This document shows, piece by piece, positions 1 through 7,582 of a DNA stretch of 22,021 nt (the stretch's first letter is position 1; every line of letters begins with the position of its first letter). The stretch lies in NCBI GenBank assembly GCA_937919295.1, contig CALFRX010000025.1, positions 1 through 22,021 on the forward strand, read 5' to 3'. The stretch comes from an uncultured Peptococcaceae bacterium (GTDB taxonomy: Bacteria; Bacillota; Dehalobacteriia; UBA7702). The translations under genes were made by a program, and so were the position numbers. The notes beneath the pieces were generated by a model. That model made no database searches and was not told the origin of the DNA. It worked only from the letters and a program-made list of their open reading frames with translations.

Positions 1-23
1 CTCATGACTCCTGAAATGTCCAT
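1..23 (-). CDS. fliQ: FliQ, N-terminal fragment (window edge)
   Basis: An ATG at 23-21 on the minus strand is preceded by a strong Shine-Dalgarno sequence (AAGGAGG at 30-36, 6-base spacing) and opens a frame reading MDISGVM before the window ends. It begins 38 bases after the fliP stop. FliQ, a small two-helix membrane protein of the flagellar type III export gate, normally follows FliP in this operon, so the identity rests on gene order and the start signal. The seven visible residues prove nothing by themselves. Confidence 0.6.
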
Positions 24-61
24 GGGATACCTCCTTGCTTTTATTCTCTAAAACATGATCG

Positions 62-838
62 CTATAGATTAAAACTGGAGAATAAAGTTTGAAAGAGTAG
101 TGCCCAACCGTCAACCAAGACAAACAACAGCAACTTAAACGGCAGTGAAATCATGACCGGCGGCAGCATAATCATGCCCATTGACATCAGTGTACTGGCT
201 ACGATCATATCGATGATCAGGAAGGGAATAAAAATCAAAAAACCTATGGTAAATGCGCGCTTTAATTCACTGGTCATAAAAGCGGGCGTCACAACGGTCA
301 TCGATAACTCTTCAGCGTTTTCTACTTTTTCCGTATCGGACAGTCGAACGAATAGATTTAAATCCTCTTTTTTGGTTTGTTTCAGCATGAACTCCTTGAG
401 GGGAACAGACGCCCGGCTCAAGAACTCTCCTTCGCTGATTTCCTCTTTTTGATAAGGCTGATAAGCGGTTTGGTCAATTTCATGAATCACCGGCGACATG
501 ATAAATAGGGATAAAAACAAGGCAATGGCAATCAACACCTGGTTTGGCGGTGTTTGCTGTAACCCCAGGGCATTCCGTAAAAAAGACAAGACAATAATAA
601 TCCGGGTAAAGCAAGTCGTCATGATCAGGAGCGACGGTAACAAGGCGATTAAAGTCAAGGTGAGAATAATATCGACGGTGTCCAGCGAATCCCCGTTGAC
701 ATTGATCTCTACATTACCGGCGGCGAAAACAGAATCAGGGAAAACCGTCAAAAAGAGCAAGGCCAAACTGAATATGGTCAAAATATACTTTATCGTTAAC
801 AGTACCTTATCTTTATTCATCTTTTTTACTTCTGCCAT
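62..838 (-). CDS. fliP: Flagellar export gate protein FliP
   Basis: FliP forms the core of the flagellar type III export gate in the cytoplasmic membrane, with FliQ and FliR. The 258-residue product has an N-terminal hydrophobic signal-like segment (about residues 13-38), then the FliP hallmark region with TTCFTRIIIVLSFLRNALG and QQTPPNQVLI, and two C-terminal membrane segments with SMGMIMLPP. Length matches the family. The start at 838 lies inside the end of fliO and has an AAGGTGGG site about 8 bases upstream; a second ATG at 820 is possible but has a weaker ribosome site. fliO lies upstream and fliQ downstream, the usual order. Confidence 0.96.
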   Translation of the reverse strand: MAEVKKMNKDKVLLTIKYILTIFSLALLFLTVFPDSVFAAGNVEINVNGDSLDTVDIILTLTLIALLPSLLIMTTCFTRIIIVLSFLRNALGLQQTPPNQVLIAIALFLSLFIMSPVIHEIDQTAYQPYQKEEISEGEFLSRASVPLKEFMLKQTKKEDLNLFVRLSDTEKVENAEELSMTVVTPAFMTSELKRAFTIGFLIFIPFLIIDMIVASTLMSMGMIMLPPVMISLPFKLLLFVLVDGWALLFQTLFSSFNL

Positions 839-1190
839 CCGCGTTACCCACCTTCGTACCCACCTTGTCTTTGACCGTTTGCTTCAGCGTATTTAAAAAA
901 TCATTCTGCGCAAGAGACGGTTCCGTTGGTTGATAATCGGACAGTTCCTGTAAAATTTCAATATTGTTATTTGCGAATCCAATCAAATAGTATTTTTCGC
1001 AGACTTCTATTACCGCAAGTCCTTTATCCTGGCCTAACGCCGCGCGTTCCAATACTTTGATATGGTTGGAGCTTGTCGCCACATTTACCTTTTTCGCCAA
1101 ATACTTGCTGAACTTATAGCTCAGGTACAAGATAACCACAATGGCCAAAATAGAAAAAATCAATGGTAATACATCTTGAAAAAAGCTCAA
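813..1190 (-). CDS. fliO: Flagellar biosynthetic protein FliO/FliZ
   Basis: A 125-residue protein with one N-terminal membrane segment (about residues 7-24, rich in L, I and V) followed by a soluble domain containing the FliO-type stretch IKVLERAALGQDKGLAVIEV and a charged tail. FliO helps assemble the FliP ring of the export gate. It lies between cheY and fliP, where Bacillus and Clostridia carry fliZ/fliO. The chosen start is a TTG at 1190 with an AAAGGA site about 10 bases upstream; nearby ATGs are out of frame. Its last codons overlap the first codons of fliP. Sequence conservation is low in this family, so the call rests on the membrane anchor, the short motif and gene order. Confidence 0.88.
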   Translation of the reverse strand: MSFFQDVLPLIFSILAIVVILYLSYKFSKYLAKKVNVATSSNHIKVLERAALGQDKGLAVIEVCEKYYLIGFANNNIEILQELSDYQPTEPSLAQNDFLNTLKQTVKDKVGTKVGNADGRSKKDE

Positions 1191-1223
1191 TGTTCATTCA
1201 TCCTTTATCACTTAATCAGCGGC

Positions 1224-1586
1224 TTAGCCCAAAATATTGGTAACCGTTTTCATGATTCTTTCAGGCTTGAAGGGCTTTACGATAAAATCTTCCGCCCCGA
1301 ATTTCAGCGCTTCCAAAACCATATTTTCCTGTCCCATCGCGGAACACATAACGATTTTACACTCATGATTGATCTCTTTGATCGCTTTCAGCGCCTCAAG
1401 CCCGTCCATATTCGGCATCGTGATATCCAATAAAGTCAAATCCGGTTTTTCTTGCTGATACAATGCAATGGCCTCTTCCCCGTCCTTTGCTTCAATAATT
1501 TCGGTATAGCCATTTTGCTGCAAAGTGTTTTTGATCATCATTCTCATGAAAGCCGCATCATCAACCAACATAATTTTCTTACTCAT
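1224..1586 (-). CDS. cheY: Chemotaxis response regulator CheY
   Basis: A stand-alone 120-residue receiver domain. The acidic pocket D9/D10, phospho-acceptor D54 in LLDITMPNMDG, the switch serine in CSAMG (S82) and K104 in VKPF are all present. It has no output domain, so it acts by binding the flagellar switch: phospho-CheY binds the FliM N-terminus and is dephosphorylated by CheC-type proteins such as FliY. In this operon it sits directly after fliY, as in Bacillus. The start has a GGGAGG site 6 bases upstream. Confidence 0.96.
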   Translation of the reverse strand: MSKKIMLVDDAAFMRMMIKNTLQQNGYTEIIEAKDGEEAIALYQQEKPDLTLLDITMPNMDGLEALKAIKEINHECKIVMCSAMGQENMVLEALKFGAEDFIVKPFKPERIMKTVTNILG

Positions 1587-1604
1587 CGTTGTCCTCCCCT
1601 TTTG

Positions 1605-2729
1605 TTAAAGAATTTTCATTAGCTCATTATTGCTGATAATTTCGGATACCCTGACGCCGTAACAGTCTTCTACCACTACCACTTCACCCCTGGAAACCGG
1701 CTGTCCGTTAACGAAAATATCAACCATGGCGCCGGCTTGTTTGTCCAGCTCGATAATGGTTCCCGGGGAAAAGGTCAGAATATCTTTGATCTGTTTTTTG
1801 GTTCGCCCAAGTTCCACGGAAATCTGTAAAGGAACCGACATGATTAAATTTAAATTATTGGATTGTTCTTCCGAAAGCACTGGCTCCACCGGCTGAAATT
1901 CGCTGAAATCGACACGCTGAACCTGATAGCGGGCCTCCGTAGGGGATATCTTATGACCGCTGCTGTACCCCTGATCCCTATTGGCGTCCAAGGGAGGCTG
2001 CGCTTGGGGTTGCTGATACGGCATATCCTGTTGCGGTTGAGGCGTAGGAACCTCCGGCTGGGGCTGCCTTTGCGGTTCAGCCTGGGGCTGCGCTTGGGGC
2101 TGAGCGGTTTCGGTTTTATCAGAACCGTTGTCCAGAGAGCCGATCAACTCTTTGGCCAAAGGCGCGCTAAGCACACTGATAAATTCACTTTCCAAAACCC
2201 CCTCAATGGTGAGATGGAAACAGATGGAGACCACCGTAGAATCATCGGCATAATATTTCTTTTTAAAGTTGCTGCTGCTTTCAATCTGAAAGGAGCTGGG
2301 AGGTGAAATATTAACAGTCCGGTCTAAAAGCTGAGACAGAGCAGTGGCGGAGGAACCCATCATTTGGTTCATGACCTCGCATATTGCACTGTTACTGATT
2401 TCATCCAAAACGAATTTTTCATCGGAAGGCTCTCTCTGTAACAGCAGGTCAACAATGGTCTGTACATCCGATTCCTTGAGAATCATTATGTTGGTTCCCA
2501 ATAAACCGCCGGTATAAGTAATTTCTACCCCAACAGCCGGTTCAAAGGATTCAAAATAGAAATCACTTGCTTTTTGCACTCCAACGGAGGGCGTCGTAAT
2601 AACGACGCGCTTATCTAACATCGTGGACATGGACGTCGCTGAAGCCCCCATGCTAATATTCAGGATCTCTCCGATGGCGTCAATTTCCATCTCCGTAAAT
2701 AACTCGTTATGATCTGCCAAACCCCTCAC
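1605..2729 (-). CDS. fliY: Flagellar switch protein FliY (CheC domains plus FliN/SpoA domain)
   Basis: FliY is the Firmicutes form of FliN: part of the C-ring and a CheY-P phosphatase. The 374-residue product shows two CheC phosphatase repeats, each with the E-x-x-N signature (E21/N24 in GEILNIS; E118/N121 in CEVMNQM), a Gln/Pro-rich linker at about residues 208-247, and a C-terminal SpoA domain (about 293-374) with VPLQISVELGRT. Both CheC sites look intact, so phosphatase activity is expected. The N-terminus lacks the EIDALL-type CheY-binding segment known in Bacillus FliY and enters the CheC domain almost at once. The GTG start overlaps the fliM stop by 4 bases; a TTG three codons later is an alternative. 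Confidence 0.95.
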   Translation of the reverse strand: MRGLADHNELFTEMEIDAIGEILNISMGASATSMSTMLDKRVVITTPSVGVQKASDFYFESFEPAVGVEITYTGGLLGTNIMILKESDVQTIVDLLLQREPSDEKFVLDEISNSAICEVMNQMMGSSATALSQLLDRTVNISPPSSFQIESSSNFKKKYYADDSTVVSICFHLTIEGVLESEFISVLSAPLAKELIGSLDNGSDKTETAQPQAQPQAEPQRQPQPEVPTPQPQQDMPYQQPQAQPPLDANRDQGYSSGHKISPTEARYQVQRVDFSEFQPVEPVLSEEQSNNLNLIMSVPLQISVELGRTKKQIKDILTFSPGTIIELDKQAGAMVDIFVNGQPVSRGEVVVVEDCYGVRVSEIISNNELMKIL

Positions 2730-3724
2730 CCTTCCTTTACTCGTTCAATTCTAACAGCATAGTTGTTTTTATTTTTGCCCATTGTCGCAGTGAACCAAGG
2801 AAGGTCTTCAATCTTAATATCCACCGAACCGTCCTTAACTTCCTTATTTAACAACAAAACATCACCTTTTTGAAGACTTAATAATTCCTGCAGATTGATT
2901 TCTGTCTCACCCAATACCCCCGTGACCGTCAGTGGCGCGTCTCGCAAAGAGTGCATGATCATCGTTTTGTGTTTGTTTTCCTGGTCAAAATCTTGCCTTG
3001 TCCTTTCCTTCACATATTTCATATCAAATAACTTAAGGAGGAACTCCATGACTTTAGTGGGTAGGCACACATTAATATTGCCCTTCAAACCTTCAATCAC
3101 GGTTTCGATAACAATAATGACGGTTGTTTCCTCGGGAGAAATAAACTGGATTAATCTGGAATTGGTTTCGATCATCTCCAGATGGTGCCCGACTTCTCCG
3201 TAATTACGCCAAACATTGGTCAACTGCTGGGTCACTTGATGAAACATATGCTCGATCAAAGATATCTCAATGCTGGTAAATTCTCTGCTGAGGTTGTAGT
3301 AGCTGCCGTCCCCGCCCAGGAGCCGGTCGATGATGGAAAAAGATAGCGGCCGGGCGATTTCGATAATGAATTGATTGTCATCCTCGCTGATCTCATCGTT
3401 CTCAATGCCGATGATCCCCATTAAAACCGAATCATTTAAGGCATTGTTATAATCACGAAATTCTTCTTCCTCAATCTGGACAATTTCCATGACGCAGCCT
3501 ACTCTCAGCATGCTGGTGAGCTGTAATTCAAAGAATTTAATAAAGTTGCTGAAAATATTATCCAGGGATTTCAGTTGTTCTCTTGTAAATCTTTTAGGGG
3601 AACGAAAATCGTAATCCTTGACCTTGATCAATGACTGCTCTTCGATTTCTTTGAGATCCATTTCCCCGCTTTGTAGATTTCCTAAGAGCTCGTCAATTTG
3701 TTTTTGGGATAAAACTTCAACCAT
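2726..3724 (-). CDS. fliM: Flagellar motor switch protein FliM
   Basis: FliM builds the C-ring wall and binds phospho-CheY. The N-terminus carries the CheY-binding segment LSQKQIDELL (about residues 5-14), followed by the CheC-like middle domain (with LGGDGS near residue 137) and a C-terminal SpoA domain with APLTVTGVLGETEINLQELL. The chosen start is the ATG at 3724, which has an AGGTGG site 5 bases upstream. A GTG at 3733 would add three residues (MAG) and has no clear ribosome site. The stop overlaps the start of fliY. Directly upstream is motB with only about 30 bases between. Confidence 0.96.
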   Translation of the reverse strand: MVEVLSQKQIDELLGNLQSGEMDLKEIEEQSLIKVKDYDFRSPKRFTREQLKSLDNIFSNFIKFFELQLTSMLRVGCVMEIVQIEEEEFRDYNNALNDSVLMGIIGIENDEISEDDNQFIIEIARPLSFSIIDRLLGGDGSYYNLSREFTSIEISLIEHMFHQVTQQLTNVWRNYGEVGHHLEMIETNSRLIQFISPEETTVIIVIETVIEGLKGNINVCLPTKVMEFLLKLFDMKYVKERTRQDFDQENKHKTMIMHSLRDAPLTVTGVLGETEINLQELLSLQKGDVLLLNKEVKDGSVDIKIEDLPWFTATMGKNKNNYAVRIERVKEG

Positions 3725-3755
3725 TCCTGCCACCTAACTCTGTTTTGTCGATGGA

Positions 3756-4589
3756 TTAATCCGCTTTTAGCGTATCACTTGATACCGGATATTCACCATA
3801 GACTTCTTTATAAATCTCTTCTAATGACTTATCGACGGCGCCATTTTCAATGATAATGACTTCCACCCGTCTGTTGATGATACGCGTCGCCTCCGTTCCG
3901 TCGTGAGGTATCAGGGGCTTAAATTCCCCATGGCCGGTAGAGGTTAATTTTTCCGGAGCGAGCAAACCTTTGCATTGCATATAATACAATACATTGACGG
4001 CACGGTCGGAGGAGAGCTGCCTGTCAAAAAGGCTTTGCCTGTCGGAATAAGCCGTTCCGGCCCTGGCGGTATGACCTTCAAAGCGGATGGCCCCGACCTC
4101 TGCTGTGACATTCACCAATGCGTCGCCCAATACATCCAGTATCGTTTTGCCGTCCCACTTGATGTAAGCGCTGTTTCCATCAAATAAGATATTGTTACGG
4201 AAAGTAATAAAGGTATAACCATCACCGTCATATAATTGTATATCACTTTCCAGATTATTTTCAATAATATAGGCATTCAGATAAGCGTACAAATCGTCAA
4301 AATCTTGGATCTCGTTGGGAGAGGCGGGGACCTTTACGTCCTCTAAAGAATCGTACATGCCCCCGGACAGATCGTCTTCGTCGGCAATTTCAACTTGCGC
4401 TACGTCTTCAACATCGGTGAAGGCTTCCACAACCATTTTCCACTTTTCTTCGTTCACACTGGATATCGCAAAAAGCAAAACAAAAAAAGTCAACAGTAAG
4501 GTAACCATATCCGCATAGGTATCTATCCAGTTCGACCCCGTTAGTCTTTCCTGTGGTTTTCTGCGTCTCGTAACGTCTCCCCCTTTCAA
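3756..4589 (-). CDS. motB: Flagellar stator protein MotB
   Basis: MotB anchors the proton- or sodium-driven stator to peptidoglycan. The protein has a short basic N-terminus (RRRKPQERL), one membrane helix containing the ion-binding aspartate in TYADMVTLLL (D27 in this numbering), and a C-terminal OmpA-like domain (about residues 130-255) ending in RIINRRVEVII. The usual GHTD segment reads GHTAR here. The start is uncertain. The listed TTG at 4589 has no good ribosome site, while the strong purine run AAAGGGGGAG at 4577-4586 is about 7 bases before an in-frame ACG (4571-4569), where homologues usually begin (MxRRR). motA lies 33 bases upstream. Confidence 0.93.
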   Translation of the reverse strand: MKGGDVTRRRKPQERLTGSNWIDTYADMVTLLLTFFVLLFAISSVNEEKWKMVVEAFTDVEDVAQVEIADEDDLSGGMYDSLEDVKVPASPNEIQDFDDLYAYLNAYIIENNLESDIQLYDGDGYTFITFRNNILFDGNSAYIKWDGKTILDVLGDALVNVTAEVGAIRFEGHTARAGTAYSDRQSLFDRQLSSDRAVNVLYYMQCKGLLAPEKLTSTGHGEFKPLIPHDGTEATRIINRRVEVIIIENGAVDKSLEEIYKEVYGEYPVSSDTLKAD

Positions 4590-4622
4590 ATTGATTTTGC
4601 ATTCTTACCCTGCGGCCCTTTG

Positions 4623-5471
4623 TTATTTCCGCAGCCGTCCTCTGCCTCTGCCTCTGCTTCTCTCTTTTACCGGCTCATCTTCAGTTCTTCTTTCGTGGTT
4701 GTTCACAAAAACATTCAGTCTTTCTTCCGTTATGCGGGGATTAACTCCCGCGTGAATGGATAAAATCCCCTCTAAAACCACTTCTTTACAAATCATTTCT
4801 TCGTAATGCCGGCATTGCAGCCTACTGGCAATGGGGATTAATACGAGGTTTGCCAAAAGGACGCCATATAAGGTTGTAATCAAGGCCACGGACATCCCAA
4901 GACCAAGTGTTGACGCGGCATCCGCCGCGCCGGTATCGGTTAAGCTTTTCAACATATTAATCAAACCGATTAAAGTACCGATCATACCAAAGGCCGGCGC
5001 AAAAGACGCGGCCCTTTCATAAATCTGCCACCCCTTTGTATGCCGTTCCTCCAAGCAATCGAGTTCGGCCTCTAAGATGGTTCTTGCCTCTGTCGGTTCG
5101 ATTGCATCCACGATCAGCAATACACCGCGTTTCATGAATTCATCTTTTTCAACATTGGCTTTGCCTTCTAACGCCAAAAGACCTTTTCTTTTGGCTTCGA
5201 TGGCGTAATCGATCACCTTATCAATATAGACCTGAGGCAGATATTCTTTCTTTGCCAAAATAATTTTCATGTGCTTGGGAATATACTTGAATGTGCTGAC
5301 CGGAAAGGACATAAAAGTCGCTGTAATGGTTCCGCCAAAGGTAATCGCCATACTGGAAAAACTGATAAAGTTGGACACTTTCCCACCGTCAGTAATACCA
5401 TAAGCTATTAAGCCAATTCCGACGATAAGCCCTATTATAATCGTTAGATCCGTACCAAATTTCTTTTTCAT
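4623..5471 (-). CDS. motA: Flagellar stator protein MotA
   Basis: MotA is the ring-forming stator subunit whose cytoplasmic loop pushes on FliG. The 282-residue product has the expected four membrane segments: two near the N-terminus (IIIGLIVGIGLIAYG and the following SMAITFGGTITATF) and two after the cytoplasmic loop (FAPAFGMIGTLIGLINML and TLYGVLLANLVLIPI). The conserved PAFGMIGT proline motif of TM3 is present. The C-terminus is unusually Arg/Gly-rich (RSRGRGRGRLRK). The start overlaps the flbD stop by 4 bases (ATGA), which suggests translational coupling. Confidence 0.95.
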   Translation of the reverse strand: MKKKFGTDLTIIIGLIVGIGLIAYGITDGGKVSNFISFSSMAITFGGTITATFMSFPVSTFKYIPKHMKIILAKKEYLPQVYIDKVIDYAIEAKRKGLLALEGKANVEKDEFMKRGVLLIVDAIEPTEARTILEAELDCLEERHTKGWQIYERAASFAPAFGMIGTLIGLINMLKSLTDTGAADAASTLGLGMSVALITTLYGVLLANLVLIPIASRLQCRHYEEMICKEVVLEGILSIHAGVNPRITEERLNVFVNNHERRTEDEPVKERSRGRGRGRLRK

Positions 5472-5740
5472 TCCACGTCACGTTTTCCCTCAGGCAACAA
5501 ACACTTATCTTCTGATGCTTGATCCTGATCTCCTATTTTGATGCTAATTTGCTTCTCCCCGCCGAAAACCGTGCGGTTATAAAGGATTACCTTCTCGATA
5601 ATTTCCTCACAGCTATTGGATACCAAAAAGTATTTTCCGTTGGTAAGGGAAACTTTCGTTTCCGGTATGGATTCCAAAGTTTCAATCATATTACAGTTCA
5701 AATAAAAGGGTCTGCCGTTAATATCAATTAATGCGATCAT
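5468..5740 (-). CDS. flbD: Flagellar protein FlbD family (SwrD-like)
   Basis: A 90-residue cytoplasmic protein beginning MIALIDINGRPFYLN, typical of the small FlbD (SwrD/YlzI) family found just after flgE in Firmicutes. In Bacillus subtilis SwrD affects swarming by raising motor power, and here it immediately precedes motA/motB, which fits that role. The ATG at 5740 has an AGGTGGG site at 6-base spacing; a longer TTG start at 5761 would cover that site and is unlikely. The last ~30 residues are charged and variable. Confidence 0.85.
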   Translation of the reverse strand: MIALIDINGRPFYLNCNMIETLESIPETKVSLTNGKYFLVSNSCEEIIEKVILYNRTVFGGEKQISIKIGDQDQASEDKCLLPEGKRDVE

Positions 5741-5810
5741 AATGAACCCACCTGCTTTCAATAACGTATTTTCCCTTAGCCATATATGAATCTTAGCAGA
5801 TTAACCGATT

Positions 5811-5849
5811 CCGGCAACCCTCTTACAAACCCTGTAAGAGGGTTGCCGG
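5811..5849 (-). other. Perfect 16-bp stem-loop between flgE and flbD
   Basis: Arms CCGGCAACCCTCTTAC (5811-5826) and its exact complement (5834-5849) enclose a 7-base loop. It starts 8 bases after the flgE stop on the minus strand. No run of U follows it on either strand, so it is not a standard intrinsic terminator. A plausible role is protecting the 3' end of upstream message or limiting read-through into flbD-motA-motB. The structure is seen directly; the role is inferred. Confidence 0.7.
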
Positions 5850-5857
5850 TAAAACTC

Positions 5858-7492
5858 TTAGCGCTTCAAATTCACAAGTTCCTCCAGCATTTGGTCGCCT
5901 ACCGTAATAATGCGGGAATTTGCCTGGAATCCTCTTTGGGCCATAATCATATCCGCAAACTCATTGGCCAAATCCACGTTTGAGTTTTCCAAACCGCTGG
6001 CAACAAGGGTGCCGACAACACCTTCCCCCGGCACATAGTAATTGATCTCACCGGTATTTTTTTCAGATCTCAAATAGGAACTGCCATCCAAGGTCAAAGC
6101 CTGGGGATTGGGAATGCCCGCCAAAAGAATCCGGCCGATTTCAATGATGTTATTATCATATTCCCCGGTAATAACGCCGTTCTCACCGATGGAAATACCG
6201 CTGAGTTCCATCACATTGCTCATTTCCGTATCATAAAGACCGTCACTGTCGGTATCCACAAGGGAACCGGGTATGGTGATCCGCTGCAAGCCGTGGGATT
6301 GATCGAAGGTGGTCTGCATAGAAACATTTTTACCATTAATCGCTTTCATGGAGGTAACCCCTGTGGCCAAACTACTTGCGGCCGCTCCATCTACGACGAT
6401 CTGGCTAAGATCAATGTCGGTAGGGATCACCCCTGTGCCAGCTTCCACCGTCAAGTTCTGCAAAGCGTTTTGCAAATCAGCCGCGGCGATACTGCTAAGA
6501 TTCGAAGTAACTGTAATGATTTTGCTGCCTACATCAACCGTCGCCGCAGCCACGCTATGCGCCGACGCATCATACACGGTCTGAATTTTATAATTATTAA
6601 AGTAAGCGCCGTTTTGATCACCAAAGGCAATTTTTACATCATTGACGCTAATTTCCGCGGCTTTCGCCGGGATGGTTTCAAAAATAATATCACCGACATC
6701 ATGTGCCGCTTCACCACCGGAGGCCGCTGTTTTAAAAGCGTTGTTTTCTGTTACGGTATCTGTGCCGGAAACCTTAATGGCAGCCAAATGATTCTTAATC
6801 GCCTGGGGTAAATCATCAGACCCCGCGGCAGCCGTCATATTCTGTAAAGCGGCTTCCAATTGGGGGGCGGTTAACGCGCTATTGGAAGTAACGGTGATGG
6901 TCTTATCGTTTAAATTGATCTTTGCTTCCGGCGTTGCCGCTGCCGCGTCGGTAACGGTTACAAGTTTATAACCATTAAAGAAAGATCCGTTGAGATCGCC
7001 GAAATTAACACCAAGATCCCCGTTTAGTTTCAAAGTCGACGCGGTTGGGGCAAGGGCTTCCGTATATCTCGCAATGGGATAACCACAAATAAAGTATCGA
7101 TTGCCATCCACCAAGTTACCGCTGCCGTCAAAGTTTAGATTCCCCACGCGGGTATAGCACTCTTTGCCATTGTTATCCTGGGCGATAAAATAACCTTCGC
7201 CGCTGATATAAAGGTCCGTGGCTCGTCCGGTGGACACATACCCGCCGCGGGTATGCAGCACGTCAATGGTGCTAACCACCGTGCCGTACCCGATTTGGGC
7301 GGCATTCCCGCCGCCTGACGCAGCCGTCGCGTCGGAGGAAGCCGCTAACGTTTGATAAAAGGTATCTTGAAACGTGACTCTTTGAGACTTATAGCCATAG
7401 GTGTTGACGTTCGCGATATTGTTCCCGATCACGTCCATTTTGCTTTGATGGGCCTTTAGTCCGGAAACACCTGAAAATAATGATCTTAGCAT
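5858..7492 (-). CDS. flgE: Flagellar hook protein FlgE
   Basis: FlgE polymerises into the hook. The 544-residue product has the conserved rod/hook N-terminus (LFSGVSGLKAHQSKMDVIGN then NIANVNTYGYKS), the FlgE core around residues 90-140 (YFIAQDNNGKECYTRVGN), and the C-terminal helix with NVDLANEFADMIMAQRGFQA. Between them is a large insert (about 160-390) with two related modules, residues 162-220 and 288-348. Each starts FGDxNGxxFNxYK and ends ALQN(M/L)T. A DTDSDGLYDTE loop at 413-423 resembles a calcium-binding loop. A GAGGAGG site lies 10 bases before the start. At 544 residues it is long for a hook protein; the insert accounts for most of the excess. Confidence 0.95.
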   Translation of the reverse strand: MLRSLFSGVSGLKAHQSKMDVIGNNIANVNTYGYKSQRVTFQDTFYQTLAASSDATAASGGGNAAQIGYGTVVSTIDVLHTRGGYVSTGRATDLYISGEGYFIAQDNNGKECYTRVGNLNFDGSGNLVDGNRYFICGYPIARYTEALAPTASTLKLNGDLGVNFGDLNGSFFNGYKLVTVTDAAAATPEAKINLNDKTITVTSNSALTAPQLEAALQNMTAAAGSDDLPQAIKNHLAAIKVSGTDTVTENNAFKTAASGGEAAHDVGDIIFETIPAKAAEISVNDVKIAFGDQNGAYFNNYKIQTVYDASAHSVAAATVDVGSKIITVTSNLSSIAAADLQNALQNLTVEAGTGVIPTDIDLSQIVVDGAAASSLATGVTSMKAINGKNVSMQTTFDQSHGLQRITIPGSLVDTDSDGLYDTEMSNVMELSGISIGENGVITGEYDNNIIEIGRILLAGIPNPQALTLDGSSYLRSEKNTGEINYYVPGEGVVGTLVASGLENSNVDLANEFADMIMAQRGFQANSRIITVGDQMLEELVNLKR

Positions 7493-7533
7493 AAATAAAA
7501 GTCCTCCTCTTTTTTAATTTTAAGAGGAACTGC

Positions 7534-7578
7534 CGCGGTTTATCTGTCGTTCAAAACCGCGTTGCTTCCCGTAAGGGA
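7534..7578 (-). other. Two stem-loops in the gap before flgE
   Basis: The roughly 90-base gap upstream of flgE contains an 8-bp perfect inverted repeat, CGCGGTTT (7534-7541) with its complement at 7554-7561, and a short TCCC-gtaa-GGGA hairpin at about 7567-7578. No U-tract follows, so neither is a clear terminator. They may be message-processing or stability elements separating the hook gene from the operon upstream. Confidence 0.45.
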
Positions 7579-7582
7579 CCGG

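Noticed and set aside
4408..4602. An ATG-started 64-codon frame at the start of motB
   Set aside because: It is the shifted frame of motB, turns into unrelated sequence, and has no ribosome site.
6293..6811. A 172-codon plus-strand frame antisense to flgE
   Set aside because: It is the mirror of a strongly supported gene with typical shadow composition.
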